DNA of 5,596 bases, from NCBI GenBank assembly GCA_031290315.1, contig JAITNS010000083.1, positions 1 through 5,596 on the forward strand. Reading direction: 5' to 3'. The notes under the pieces were generated by a model. That model ran no database searches. It worked only from the letters and a program-made list of their open reading frames with translations, and had not been told where the DNA came from. The DNA is from Puniceicoccales bacterium. GTDB lineage: Bacteria > Verrucomicrobiota > Verrucomicrobiia > Opitutales > LL51. Shown here in pieces: positions 1-5,596 of this stretch (position 1 is its first letter; every line of letters starts with the position of its first letter). The translations under genes were made by a program, and so were the position numbers.

Positions 1-905
1 TTCCCTCAAGTACACCATCGCTAAATACGCAACCATTGCAATATACAACATCTACTTCAACTCAAAAAAGTAATCAAAGAAGTAGTCGATTGCCCTCAAG
101 TACACCATTGTTAAATACGCAACCATCGCCGTATACAACATCTAGCCCAACTCAAAAAAGTAATCAAAGAAGTAGTCAATTGTCCTCAAGTACACCATCG
201 TTAAACAAACAATCATTGCTGTATACACCTAATAGTAAGAATACTAGCGAAATAGTGCCTCCCCTCACCCGCCAACAAAGAAATACACAGCAATTGCTCG
301 AAAAACTGAAAGAAGGTACTTCAGGTACACAATCTACATTATCCAAAGGAAGAGCCTATAAATTAATCAAAAAAGGCGCAGATGTAAATGTAAAGGAAGT
401 AGAAGATCGTACACCATTACATTGGGCTATCTGGAATAATCCTAAACTAGCTAGTGTATTGATTGATAAGGGAGCCGATATTCGTGCACGAGATGAGCAT
501 GGAGATACCCCTTTACATTGGGCCGCAAGTAAAGGAAATTTGGCAATAGTGAAGCTATTAGTTGACCGTGGCGCAGAAATTAATATTGCTAATAGATTCG
601 GCCAAACTCCCTTACAGACGGCAGCCGATGCCTGTAGTCCAGAGGTCGTCAAATTTTTGATTGATAAAGGTGCAGAAGTTAATACAATGACTCTCTATAA
701 CAGTACAAGTACACCGTTGCATGCTGCTGCGAGTTGGTGGTGTTTGGAAAGTGTACAGCATTTATTGGACGTGGGCGCTGATCGCAATATTAAAGATAAT
801 GCCGGTCGAACTCCATTGGATATTGCAAAAGAATTCATAAGATCGGAAACAGATAGTGGAAGGAGAGAGCAAAGGTCGAAAATTATCCAACTATTAAGTC
901 AATAA
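1..905 (+). CDS. Ankyrin-repeat protein, 5'-truncated by window edge
   Basis: The reading frame is open from base 3 to the TAA at 903-905, and codons continue to the left edge, so the true start lies outside the window. The first start-like codon (TTG at 36) sits inside a tandem repeat and is unlikely to be used. Residues below are numbered from that TTG. Residues 1-65 are a Ser/Thr/Gln/Asn-rich, probably disordered region made of 30-residue repeats. A polar linker follows, with a helical-looking stretch near 80-93. Ankyrin repeats occupy about 107-268, with RTPLHWA at 125, DTPLHWAA at 157, QTPLQTAA at 190, STPLHAAA at 225 and RTPLDIA at 258, and GA[DE][IV]N-like turns between them. The C-terminus is charged and ends in IIQLLSQ. 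Ankyrin repeats bind proteins; the target is unknown. An effector or host-interaction role is inference. No signal peptide can be judged because the N-terminus is missing. Confidence 0.9.
   Translation, partial: PSSTPSLNTQPLQYTTSTSTQKSNQRSSRLPSSTPLLNTQPSPYTTSSPTQKSNQRSSQLSSSTPSLNKQSLLYTPNSKNTSEIVPPLTRQQRNTQQLLEKLKEGTSGTQSTLSKGRAYKLIKKGADVNVKEVEDRTPLHWAIWNNPKLASVLIDKGADIRARDEHGDTPLHWAASKGNLAIVKLLVDRGAEINIANRFGQTPLQTAADACSPEVVKFLIDKGAEVNTMTLYNSTSTPLHAAASWWCLESVQHLLDVGADRNIKDNAGRTPLDIAKEFIRSETDSGRREQRSKIIQLLSQ
3..230 (+). repeat. 90-bp tandem repeat inside ankyrin gene, about 2.5 copies visible
   Basis: Units begin at 3, 93 and 183 with (C/T)CCTCAAGTACACCAT and are exactly 90 bp apart, which keeps the reading frame. 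Units 1 and 2 differ at about 9 of 90 positions; the third matches until about base 230 and then diverges. Each unit encodes 30 residues that start near (P/S)SSTP and include YTTS and TQKSNQRSS. More copies may lie to the left of the window. Confidence 0.93.
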
Positions 906-971
906 AAAATTGAAAGTAAATCAATTCATAAAAATCACCGCCTAACATAAATTACAGGCTATTTACAAAAT

Positions 972-1032
972 AACGGGATCCAATTAAAATTCGATGGCAC
1001 AGAAAAATTTTAAAAAGATCCTGTTCGTTTTT
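972..1032 (+). terminator. Nested hairpin with T-tract after ankyrin gene
   Basis: The outer stem pairs AACGGGATC (972-980) with GATCCTGTT (1017-1025), with one G-T wobble. After a 3x3 internal loop, TTAAAATT (984-991) pairs perfectly with AATTTTAA (1006-1013), leaving a 14-nt loop. TTTTT follows at 1028-1032. It lies 67 bp past the ankyrin stop and just before the next promoter, so a rho-independent terminator fits. The stem is AT-rich and not compact, so strength is uncertain. Confidence 0.5.
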
Positions 1033-1040
1033 AATTTCTG

Positions 1041-1067
1041 TTGACATTTCTGCTAAATTTTTATACT
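1041..1067 (+). promoter_or_regulatory. Sigma70-like promoter for the 123-residue small protein
   Basis: A perfect TTGACA (1041-1046) is followed by 15 bp and TATACT (1062-1067). The spacer is short against the usual 16-18 bp. Transcription would start around 1074, only a few bases before the ATG at 1077, implying a nearly leaderless message or use of a later start codon. Confidence 0.5.
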
Positions 1068-1076
1068 TAAAAAAGT

Positions 1077-1448
1077 ATGGGAATAAATTCAGTAGGGGGA
1101 CCGAATGTGGGAGGTATTAATGCTGATATTAGTACGAGTGAAATAAAGCAAGCTCCTACATTTGCGGGAATGAAAATTGCTACAGGGAATTCTGATAAAG
1201 GTAAATCTGATATGGGTGTTCAAAGTAGTGTGGAACAGAAAGTCTCTTTGGATAAAACACAGGAAGTAAATCAAACCGAAGCTACTCAGGAAACTAAAAA
1301 ATCTGCGGGTATATTTGGAAAGTTTCAAATTGGCCAAGGTGCGGGCTCCAGTGCTTTTAAAAATAAGTTGAATGTCCAATCGAATGTGGAAAATAAAGGT
1401 CTCGATAGCCGCATGAAAGGCCAAAGTCCCGATGTCCCTGAAACATAA
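1077..1448 (+). CDS. Small low-complexity hypothetical protein (123 residues)
   Basis: I do not recognise this protein. It is rich in Gly, Ser, Lys, Gln, Asn and Val. It contains no Cys, Trp, Tyr or His, only one Arg, and four Phe as its only aromatic residues, which points to intrinsic disorder. The N-terminus is Gly/Asn/Ile/Ser-rich (GINSVGGPNVGGIN), the centre (about 45-82) is polar and charged, and residues 83-100 are more hydrophobic (GIFGKFQIGQGAG). There is no signal peptide or membrane segment. The ATG at 1077 has no ribosome site and lies almost on the predicted transcription start. An in-frame GTG at 1107, preceded by AGGGGGA (1094-1100) at a 6-base spacing, is a plausible alternative start giving 113 residues. 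The N-terminal composition resembles type III-type secreted substrates or linker proteins, but that is weak inference. It ends 78 bp before the GspE-like gene on the same strand. Confidence 0.65.
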   Translation: MGINSVGGPNVGGINADISTSEIKQAPTFAGMKIATGNSDKGKSDMGVQSSVEQKVSLDKTQEVNQTEATQETKKSAGIFGKFQIGQGAGSSAFKNKLNVQSNVENKGLDSRMKGQSPDVPET

Positions 1449-1475
1449 TAGCTACGTGTAATCTTACTAAAATAT

Positions 1476-1502
1476 TTGCAAAATATAAAAAATTTCTATC
1501 AT
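1476..1502 (+). promoter_or_regulatory. Possible promoter before the GspE-like gene
   Basis: TTGCAA (1476-1481), 15 bp, TATCAT (1497-1502). It sits in the 78-bp gap before the ATPase gene and would give a short leader containing the ribosome site. The region is very AT-rich, so a chance match is quite possible. Confidence 0.3.
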
Positions 1503-1510
1503 CAATAATC

Positions 1511-1516
1511 AGAGGA
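1511..1516 (+). promoter_or_regulatory. Ribosome binding site of the GspE-like gene
   Basis: AGAGGA lies 10 bases before the ATG at 1527. It is a good Shine-Dalgarno match with slightly long spacing and supports this ATG as the start of the N-terminally short ATPase, so the missing N-terminal domain is not a mis-called start. Confidence 0.6.
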
Positions 1517-1526
1517 CTTTTTATTT

Positions 1527-2681
1527 ATGCCTGAAGATAGAGAATTTCCAATTATACGTTTCGTAGATCACGTCTTAGAATATGCCGTTAAACAGGGCGC
1601 ATCCGATGTCCACTTCGAAACTTTTGCCAGTAGTGTCCTCATTCGTTTACGGGTCGATGGTGTTTTAATCGAACTTCCAGCACCGGTCCGTAATCTGGGT
1701 GATGCGATTATTTCGCGCGTGAAAACACTCGCCTGCCTCAATCTTTCCGAAAAACGTCTGCCCCAAGATGGCCATATCGAACGCACTTGCCTGGGGCGCT
1801 CCGTCGACTTTCGTGTCTCCACTTTACCCACCCAATACGGCGAAAGCGTCGTACTCCGCGTCCTCGATCACGATTCATGGCATTTCGATTTGGATAAAAT
1901 GGGAATCGATCCCGACATCTTAGTACAGTTACGCCAAATATTACACTCTGGATCGGGGATTGTTTTGACGACAGGCCCAACGGGTAGCGGTAAGACAACG
2001 ACACTTTATAGCGCATTAAATGAAATTAATGACGAAGAAACAAAAATTGTTACGGTCGAAGACCCCGTCGAGTACGAAACAGAAGGAATGGTACAAGTTA
2101 ATGTTCGCGACGATGTCGGCTTAACATTCGAAAGTGTGTTACGTGCATTTCTACGCCATGATCCCGATAAAATTTTGGTAGGCGAATTGCGAGATGCGCT
2201 CACGGCTCGAATCGCTATCCAAGCTGCTTTAACAGGACATCTCGTCCTCGGTACCTTGCATACCAACGATGCCCCAAGTGCCATCACACGCCTTATCGAT
2301 ATGGATCTCGATCCATATTTAATTGCCGATACGGTCAAAGGCGTTTTGGCGCAACGATTGCTGCGAAAGGTCTGTCAGAATTGTAAGGAAGAGGTTCCTA
2401 TCACTCCCAGTGAGGAGAAAGTCGTCGGCCCATATGGCATCGAAAAAGTATTTCGCGGGAAAGGTTGTGAACAATGCAGCAATACGGGTTGCAAAGGACG
2501 CTTTGGTATTTTCGAGTGGTTGTTGATCGATTTTGAAGTACGGAGTGGTATCCGTCAACACTTAGCACTTGATAAGTTTCATGAATTGACCGTAAAAAAT
2601 GGATTGGTCCCTCTCAAGGAAATTGCCATGAGAGCTCTCCAAGAGGGGACCATTACCGTTAATGAATTTCAAAAAATATAA
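1527..2681 (+). CDS. gspE: GspE/PilB-family secretion or type IV pilus assembly ATPase
   Basis: A cytoplasmic hexameric motor ATPase family that powers type II secretion pseudopilus or type IV pilus assembly. The N2-type domain starts almost at once: residues 8-31 (PIIRFVDHVL...GASDVHFE) match the family's PIV-LVN-IL...GASDIH-E pattern. Walker A is GPTGSGKTT (150-158). The Asp box is near 174-183 (IVTVEDPVEY), Walker B is ILVGELRD (216-223) and the His box is TGHLVLGTLHTND (236-248). The four-cysteine zinc motif is C283/C286 and C314/C317, a feature of GspE and many PilB but not of PilT. ATPase chemistry therefore looks intact. At 384 residues it lacks the N-terminal domain of the usual roughly 500-570-residue members. 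No gspD, gspF, pilC or pilin gene is adjacent, so I cannot decide between type II secretion and pilus use. By eye its codons look more GC-rich than those of the ankyrin genes. Confidence 0.93.
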   Translation: MPEDREFPIIRFVDHVLEYAVKQGASDVHFETFASSVLIRLRVDGVLIELPAPVRNLGDAIISRVKTLACLNLSEKRLPQDGHIERTCLGRSVDFRVSTLPTQYGESVVLRVLDHDSWHFDLDKMGIDPDILVQLRQILHSGSGIVLTTGPTGSGKTTTLYSALNEINDEETKIVTVEDPVEYETEGMVQVNVRDDVGLTFESVLRAFLRHDPDKILVGELRDALTARIAIQAALTGHLVLGTLHTNDAPSAITRLIDMDLDPYLIADTVKGVLAQRLLRKVCQNCKEEVPITPSEEKVVGPYGIEKVFRGKGCEQCSNTGCKGRFGIFEWLLIDFEVRSGIRQHLALDKFHELTVKNGLVPLKEIAMRALQEGTITVNEFQKI

Positions 2682-2708
2682 AAAAATAAAAAAATAAAAA
2701 ATATAATT
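2682..2708. other. A/T-only spacer between convergent genes
   Basis: These 27 bp between the stops of the ATPase and the peptidase genes contain only A and T, as A-runs broken by T on the plus strand. Minus-strand transcripts would run into U-runs just past the peptidase stop. A perfect 12-bp palindrome AATTTTAAAATT (2705-2716) spans the peptidase stop. There is no GC stem, so it is not a classical terminator for either gene. Confidence 0.4.
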
Positions 2709-3779
2709 TTAAAATTCGAAATGATCGTCCGGTTGTAGGGAGCGGGCGAAAGTACAAATCAATTTTATAACATTTTCGATATCTTGGAGATTGACGGTTT
2801 CGACGGGCGTATGCATATAGCGTAGGGGAATAGAAATTAATCCGGTAGGAACTCCTCCCCGTGATATTTGTATGGAGCGGGCATCGGTACCGGTTGGACG
2901 AGTCTCCGCTTCAATTTGGTATGGAATATTTTCTTTTTTAGCACACTCGACGATGCGGTCGAAAATTAAAGGGTTAATATTAGCACCACGGGTAATGATA
3001 GGGCCACCGCCAAGTTCAACCTTCGAAAATCGTTTATTATCGCAATTAGGGAAATCAGTTGCATGGCCAACATCTACGGCGATACCGACCGTCGGCGTAC
3101 AGGAATAGGCTGCATTAATAGCTCCGCGGGTACCGACTTCTTCTTGGGCCGATGCGACTGCTACGACATTACATTTTAAATTATTTTTTTCTTGAGTAAG
3201 GTGAAGAAGTGTTTGCATGACCACATAGGCCCCTGCTTTATCGTCGAAGGCGCGTCCTGTAATATTGTGTGTATTATTAATGGTTGTGATTTCTGGGGTT
3301 TCATAGACGACAGGGTCGCCGATGGAGACGAGATTTTTGGCTTCTTCTACGGATTTCACTCCGATATCGATCCACAGTTCATGGATTTTTTGTACCTTAT
3401 TTTCTTCATCGTCGTCGAGGAGGTGGATCGCCCGTTTACCGGTGATGCCCAAGACGTCGCCATTTTTTGTCAAGATTCGCACGCGACGTCCGGGAATAAT
3501 GCTACGATCGTGGCCGCCGATGGTATCGAAAGAGAGGAATCCTTTATCATCGATATAGGTGATAGCGAAACCGAGTTCATCCATATGTCCGGAGAGCATG
3601 AGTATGGGATATTGGTCATTAATTTTGAGCGTTGCGAAGCGGTTACCGATACTATCTTTACGGTATTCATCGACAACATTTGCCATATATTGGTCGACTA
3701 CTTTTTGTGTTTCGAACTCATACCCGGATGGTGAGCGGGCATTCGTTAATTCTTTTAAGAACTGAGGAATTTCTATCAT
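2709..3779 (-). CDS. M42-family metal-dependent aminopeptidase (glutamyl aminopeptidase/TET-like)
   Basis: A cytoplasmic two-metal aminopeptidase that trims peptides from the N-terminus. Members often form large dodecameric (TET) shells. At 356 residues it has the family's normal length. Visible signatures are ARSPSGYE (14-21), SGHMDELGF (63-71) with ligand H65 and D67, GRAFDDKAG (175-183) with bridging D179, AQEEVGTRGA (211-220) with catalytic E213 and ligand E214, the ligand region AVDVGHATD (234-242) with D236, RPTGTDA (294-300) and the final ligand H323 in RYMHTPVE. All expected metal and catalytic residues are present, so it should be active. Substrate preference (Glu/Asp versus broad or deblocking) cannot be read from sequence. 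The ATG at 3777-3779 fits the family N-terminus; no Shine-Dalgarno is visible before it. A role in peptide scavenging is inference. It converges on the GspE-like gene. Confidence 0.95.
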   Translation of the reverse strand: MIEIPQFLKELTNARSPSGYEFETQKVVDQYMANVVDEYRKDSIGNRFATLKINDQYPILMLSGHMDELGFAITYIDDKGFLSFDTIGGHDRSIIPGRRVRILTKNGDVLGITGKRAIHLLDDDEENKVQKIHELWIDIGVKSVEEAKNLVSIGDPVVYETPEITTINNTHNITGRAFDDKAGAYVVMQTLLHLTQEKNNLKCNVVAVASAQEEVGTRGAINAAYSCTPTVGIAVDVGHATDFPNCDNKRFSKVELGGGPIITRGANINPLIFDRIVECAKKENIPYQIEAETRPTGTDARSIQISRGGVPTGLISIPLRYMHTPVETVNLQDIENVIKLICTFARSLQPDDHFEF

Positions 3780-3832
3780 GGTAAAGTGATATTGATAAAA
3801 TTTTTCAAAAGTCCAGATTTTTTAGAATAATA

Positions 3833-3868
3833 AAAAAACGCCCACTGGAATTATATATTGAGTTTTTT
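3833..3868 (-). terminator. Possible weak terminator after the ankyrin remnant
   Basis: On the minus strand AAAAAAC (3868-3862) can pair with GTTTTTT (3839-3833) around a 22-nt loop that includes CCAGTGGGC, and the T-run continues to 3832. The stem has only one G-C pair, so it is weak. It is the only terminator-like structure downstream of the intact ankyrin gene and its remnant, before the peptidase gene. Confidence 0.3.
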
Positions 3869-4091
3869 CTTGCTATTTAACGGGACAAGTCCAATATAAA
3901 TTGGTTTGCCAAGTGGGATCATCGCACAGTGGATTGAGTGGTTCAACTATTTCTTCCGCCTTCTTTAATGAATTGGAGTTTGGTTTATTAGGAAATCCCA
4001 TTATCTTTGCCCCTGCATCGCATAATATTTGAATTTTTTCTGCGTCTTGTTTTACGAGTGCGCGATGTAATAGTGTTTCACCTTGCTTAGT
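3858..4091 (-). pseudogene. Decayed duplicate of the 3' part of the adjacent ankyrin gene
   Basis: This 234-bp block matches 4162-4395, inside the intact ankyrin gene, without gaps at an offset of 304 bp; I count 12 mismatches (about 95% identity). It corresponds to residues 282 to about 359 of the parent. The copied frame is blocked just upstream by TAA (4094-4092) and ends early at TAG (3875-3873), where the parent has CAG for Q354. There is no upstream start codon or ribosome site; the first in-frame ATG is internal. Of ten changed codons, nine alter the residue or create the stop (Y290H, V293L, T312M, L332P, A341T, A344T, P346L, Q354stop, A358T) and one is silent. That pattern means no purifying selection on the difference. 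It is most simply a non-functional remnant of a partial duplication or of a deleted tandem paralogue. Confidence 0.88.
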
Positions 4092-4110
4092 TTAGTATAT
4101 TAGCAGATTA

Positions 4111-5238
4111 TCAGTTTGATTCTTCTAGATCTGCTCTTTTTAATAAATCGTCATAGATACGTTGAGCTTTTTCTTGCTGTTTAACGGGACAAGTCCAATA
4201 TGGGTTTGCTTGCCAAGCGGGATCATCGCACAGTGGATTGAGTAGTTCAACTATTTCTTCCGCCTTCTTTAATGAATTGGAGTTTGGTTTATTAGGAAAT
4301 CCCGTTATCTTTGCCCCTGCATCGCATAATATTTGAATTTTTTCTGCGTCTTGTTTTACGACTGCGCGATATAATAGTGTTTCACCTTGCTTAGTACACA
4401 AATTAATATCTTTGCATTTTTTTAATAATTGTTGGACAACTCCTGGAGGATTATGACAGACTGCATAATGCAAAGGTGTTGTACCGTCTTGATTTTGCGC
4501 ATCGCAATTGGCGCCTGCGGCCAATAACATATCAATTATGCCTGGATCAATAGACGCTAAGATGGCCACATGCAAAGGTGTTTGCCTATGTTCATCTTCT
4601 GCATTTGGATTTGCTGCATGAGCTGTCAATAAATTGACTATATCGGGATTATTCTTAGTAGCTGCCAAATGTAAAGGCGTTGTACCGTGTCGGCTGCTTG
4701 CATTGGGAGGGAACCCGTTCATTAGTAATGCTTGTGTGGCTTCAATTGAATTCGCAACGACTGCTTTGTGTAAATAAGTTGCATATTTCCGTATGTCGCT
4801 TAAAGTAAAAGTTAAATCATCGAAAGTATAAGGATTTTCTTCGCGCATGCGATCTAATTGAGCTATTGTTTCTTTTGAAAATTTATCGAGCGGTTGTAGC
4901 TCTAGTGCTTCCCAAAAATCATCATACTTTATGGGATCACCCGTCGTATTATTTATGATGCGCTGTTTAGTAAGATAATCGGAGGCATATCCTCCAGGAT
5001 CGCGTACAATGATCGGCATTAACGTCCACTTGAGCGACGCTTGTAACTCTTCTATTTGTGTTTTACGATCCATACCTAGTAGCCACGGAGTGCCTTTGAT
5101 GGGTATTAGTCTCAACTGAAATACTTTTTTTAGCAACCAATCATTGCCATTGGGTATTGCTGCCCGAAGCTTAGAAGCATGCATGAAGCTGACTAATACT
5201 ATTCCCAGGATTATATTTTTTATAAAATTATATTTCAT
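4111..5238 (-). CDS. Exported ankyrin-repeat protein (375 residues)
   Basis: The N-terminus looks like a Sec signal peptide: Lys at 2 and 7, a hydrophobic core at about 8-18 (NIILGIVLVSF), and a possible cleavage after about A26 in KLRAA. Residues 30-150 form a region I do not recognise. Ankyrin repeats cover about 152-311, with YLHKAV at 155, TTPLHLAA at 186, QTPLHVAI at 219, TTPLHYAV at 253 and ETLLYRAV at 286. A Cys- and Trp-containing tail follows (C337, W342, W348, C350) and ends in AQRIYDDLLKR. The two tail cysteines could form a disulphide if the protein is exported. The protein probably acts in the periplasm, on the surface or outside the cell by binding another protein; the partner is unknown. 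The ATG at 5238 has no strong ribosome site. Its 3' end is partly duplicated just downstream. Confidence 0.9.
   Translation of the reverse strand: MKYNFIKNIILGIVLVSFMHASKLRAAIPNGNDWLLKKVFQLRLIPIKGTPWLLGMDRKTQIEELQASLKWTLMPIIVRDPGGYASDYLTKQRIINNTTGDPIKYDDFWEALELQPLDKFSKETIAQLDRMREENPYTFDDLTFTLSDIRKYATYLHKAVVANSIEATQALLMNGFPPNASSRHGTTPLHLAATKNNPDIVNLLTAHAANPNAEDEHRQTPLHVAILASIDPGIIDMLLAAGANCDAQNQDGTTPLHYAVCHNPPGVVQQLLKKCKDINLCTKQGETLLYRAVVKQDAEKIQILCDAGAKITGFPNKPNSNSLKKAEEIVELLNPLCDDPAWQANPYWTCPVKQQEKAQRIYDDLLKRADLEESN
4162..4395 (-). repeat. Parent copy of the 234-bp duplicated segment
   Basis: This is the in-gene copy matching 3858-4091 in the same orientation. Identity ends sharply on both sides: at the TTGAG start (4162) and the CTTAGT end (4395) on the plus strand. 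Same-orientation copies 304 bp apart could recombine and delete the end of the intact gene. Confidence 0.9.
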
Positions 5239-5258
5239 ATGTCTTTTACTAAAACTTT

Positions 5259-5285
5259 AGTGTAATGATTTCTTGAGAATTGCAA
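5259..5285 (-). promoter_or_regulatory. Possible promoter of the exported ankyrin gene
   Basis: On the minus strand TTGCAA (5285-5280) is followed by 15 bp and TACACT (5264-5259), giving a leader of roughly 10-15 nt before the ATG at 5238. The elements are imperfect, in AT-rich DNA. Confidence 0.35.
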
Positions 5286-5336
5286 ATGGTATTCTAATTA
5301 AAGCCCATAGAAAGCAGACTTGAATAGAAATTCAAA

Positions 5337-5371
5337 TTAAAAAATACAAAAGCACCTTTTAAAAGAGGTGC
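5337..5371 (-). terminator. Rho-independent terminator of the right-edge ankyrin gene
   Basis: On the minus strand GCACCT (5371-5366) and AGGTGC (5357-5352) form a perfect 6-bp GC-rich stem around an 8-nt loop. A T-rich tract follows, TTTTGTATTTTTT. It starts 28 bases after the stop at 5400 and lies upstream of the promoter of the next ankyrin gene, so the two genes are probably separate transcription units. Confidence 0.8.
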
Positions 5372-5399
5372 CTCTGGATATATTGATTAAATATTAATT

Positions 5400-5596
5400 T
5401 TAATTTGGAAATTTCGCTGTGCGTCGTTGTAATAAACCGTATATTTGTTGGGCATTTGCGATAATATCTTTATCGGTCACTTTCTGTTGTCCATTGAATA
5501 TCTCGAGGATATTGTTTGCATGGTGTAATGCGGTGAGGCCATTATCATCGGGAATATTTAGATTAGCACCTGCGTCTAATAATGCTCGAACTATTT
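5400..5596 (-). CDS. Ankyrin-repeat protein, C-terminal fragment cut by window edge
   Basis: An open frame runs from the right edge (codons from 5594) to the TAA at 5402-5400 and gives the last 64 residues of a longer protein. It begins inside an ankyrin repeat (IVRALLDAGANLNIPDDNG), followed by a last partial repeat (LTALHHANNILEIF). The polar C-terminal tail contains AQQIYGLLQRR (48-58) and matches the tail AQRIYDDLLKR of the neighbouring 375-residue ankyrin protein, so the two are probably paralogues. The start, any signal peptide and the repeat number lie outside the window. A clear terminator follows the stop. Confidence 0.85.
   Translation of the reverse strand, partial: IVRALLDAGANLNIPDDNGLTALHHANNILEIFNGQQKVTDKDIIANAQQIYGLLQRRTAKFPN

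Noticed and set aside
36..38. TTG as the start of the left ankyrin gene
   Set aside because: It lies inside a tandem repeat and the frame stays open to the window edge, so the real start is upstream.
3..230. CRISPR array
   Set aside because: Units are contiguous 90-bp coding repeats with no unique spacers, in frame with the ankyrin protein.
356..652. 98-codon minus-strand frame across the ankyrin repeats
   Set aside because: Shadow of the ankyrin coding frame, whose TPLH motifs are clear on the plus strand.
1120..1146. Out-of-frame ATG with a strong GGGAGG site inside the small-protein gene
   Set aside because: It encodes only 8 codons before TAA. It could be a translation decoy but nothing supports that.
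1089..1424. 111-codon minus-strand frame opposite the small protein
   Set aside because: No family resemblance and no promoter seen. The plus-strand frame has a promoter and a protein-like composition, though with a protein of unknown family this is the least certain of the shadow calls.
3192..3734. 180-codon open frame antisense to the peptidase gene, plus shorter ones nearby (2872-3108, 3322-3558, 3559-3765)
   Set aside because: The minus-strand M42 protein has every family motif across this stretch; the plus-strand frames have no recognisable domain and are shadows.
3858..4395. Insertion sequence or mobile element causing the duplicated block
   Set aside because: The block is a piece of the ankyrin coding region; there are no terminal inverted repeats, transposase or target-site duplication.

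Overview
This looks like about 5.6 kb of an AT-rich bacterial genome. It carries several ankyrin-repeat genes beside two conserved household-type genes. Ankyrin families, one with an export signal, plus local gene duplication and decay, suggest a host-associated or intracellular bacterium. A Dependentiae (TM6/Babeliae) or chlamydia-like, amoeba-associated lineage is my best guess. It rests on general gene style only; no phylogenetic marker is present.

Left part, plus strand: the 3' part of an ankyrin-repeat gene enters at the left edge (1-905). It has a 30-residue (90-bp) Ser/Thr/Gln/Asn-rich tandem repeat ahead of at least four ankyrin repeats. A nested hairpin with a T-tract (972-1032) probably ends it. 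A sigma70-like promoter follows, almost touching a 123-residue low-complexity protein with no recognisable domain (1077-1448). Next comes a 384-residue GspE/PilB-type secretion or pilus assembly ATPase (1527-2681). It has all catalytic boxes and a four-cysteine zinc motif but no N-terminal domain and no other secretion gene beside it.

Right part, minus strand: an M42-family metal aminopeptidase (2709-3779) converges on the ATPase gene across a 27-bp, purely A/T spacer. Upstream of it lie a decaying 234-bp copy of the 3' end of an ankyrin gene (3858-4091), then the intact parent gene (4111-5238), which encodes a signal peptide and about five ankyrin repeats. After a clear terminator (5337-5371), the C-terminal end of a third ankyrin gene runs off the right edge (5400-5596). 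The last two ankyrin proteins share a short C-terminal tail (AQ-x-IY-x-x-L-x-x-R), so they are probably paralogues.

Working together: the exported ankyrin proteins are candidate host-interaction factors, and the ATPase is a candidate motor for secretion or pili. The sequence does not show that they are functionally coupled. The most notable features are the intragenic 90-bp repeat, the fresh partial gene duplication, the solo short GspE, and the unrecognised small protein next to it.
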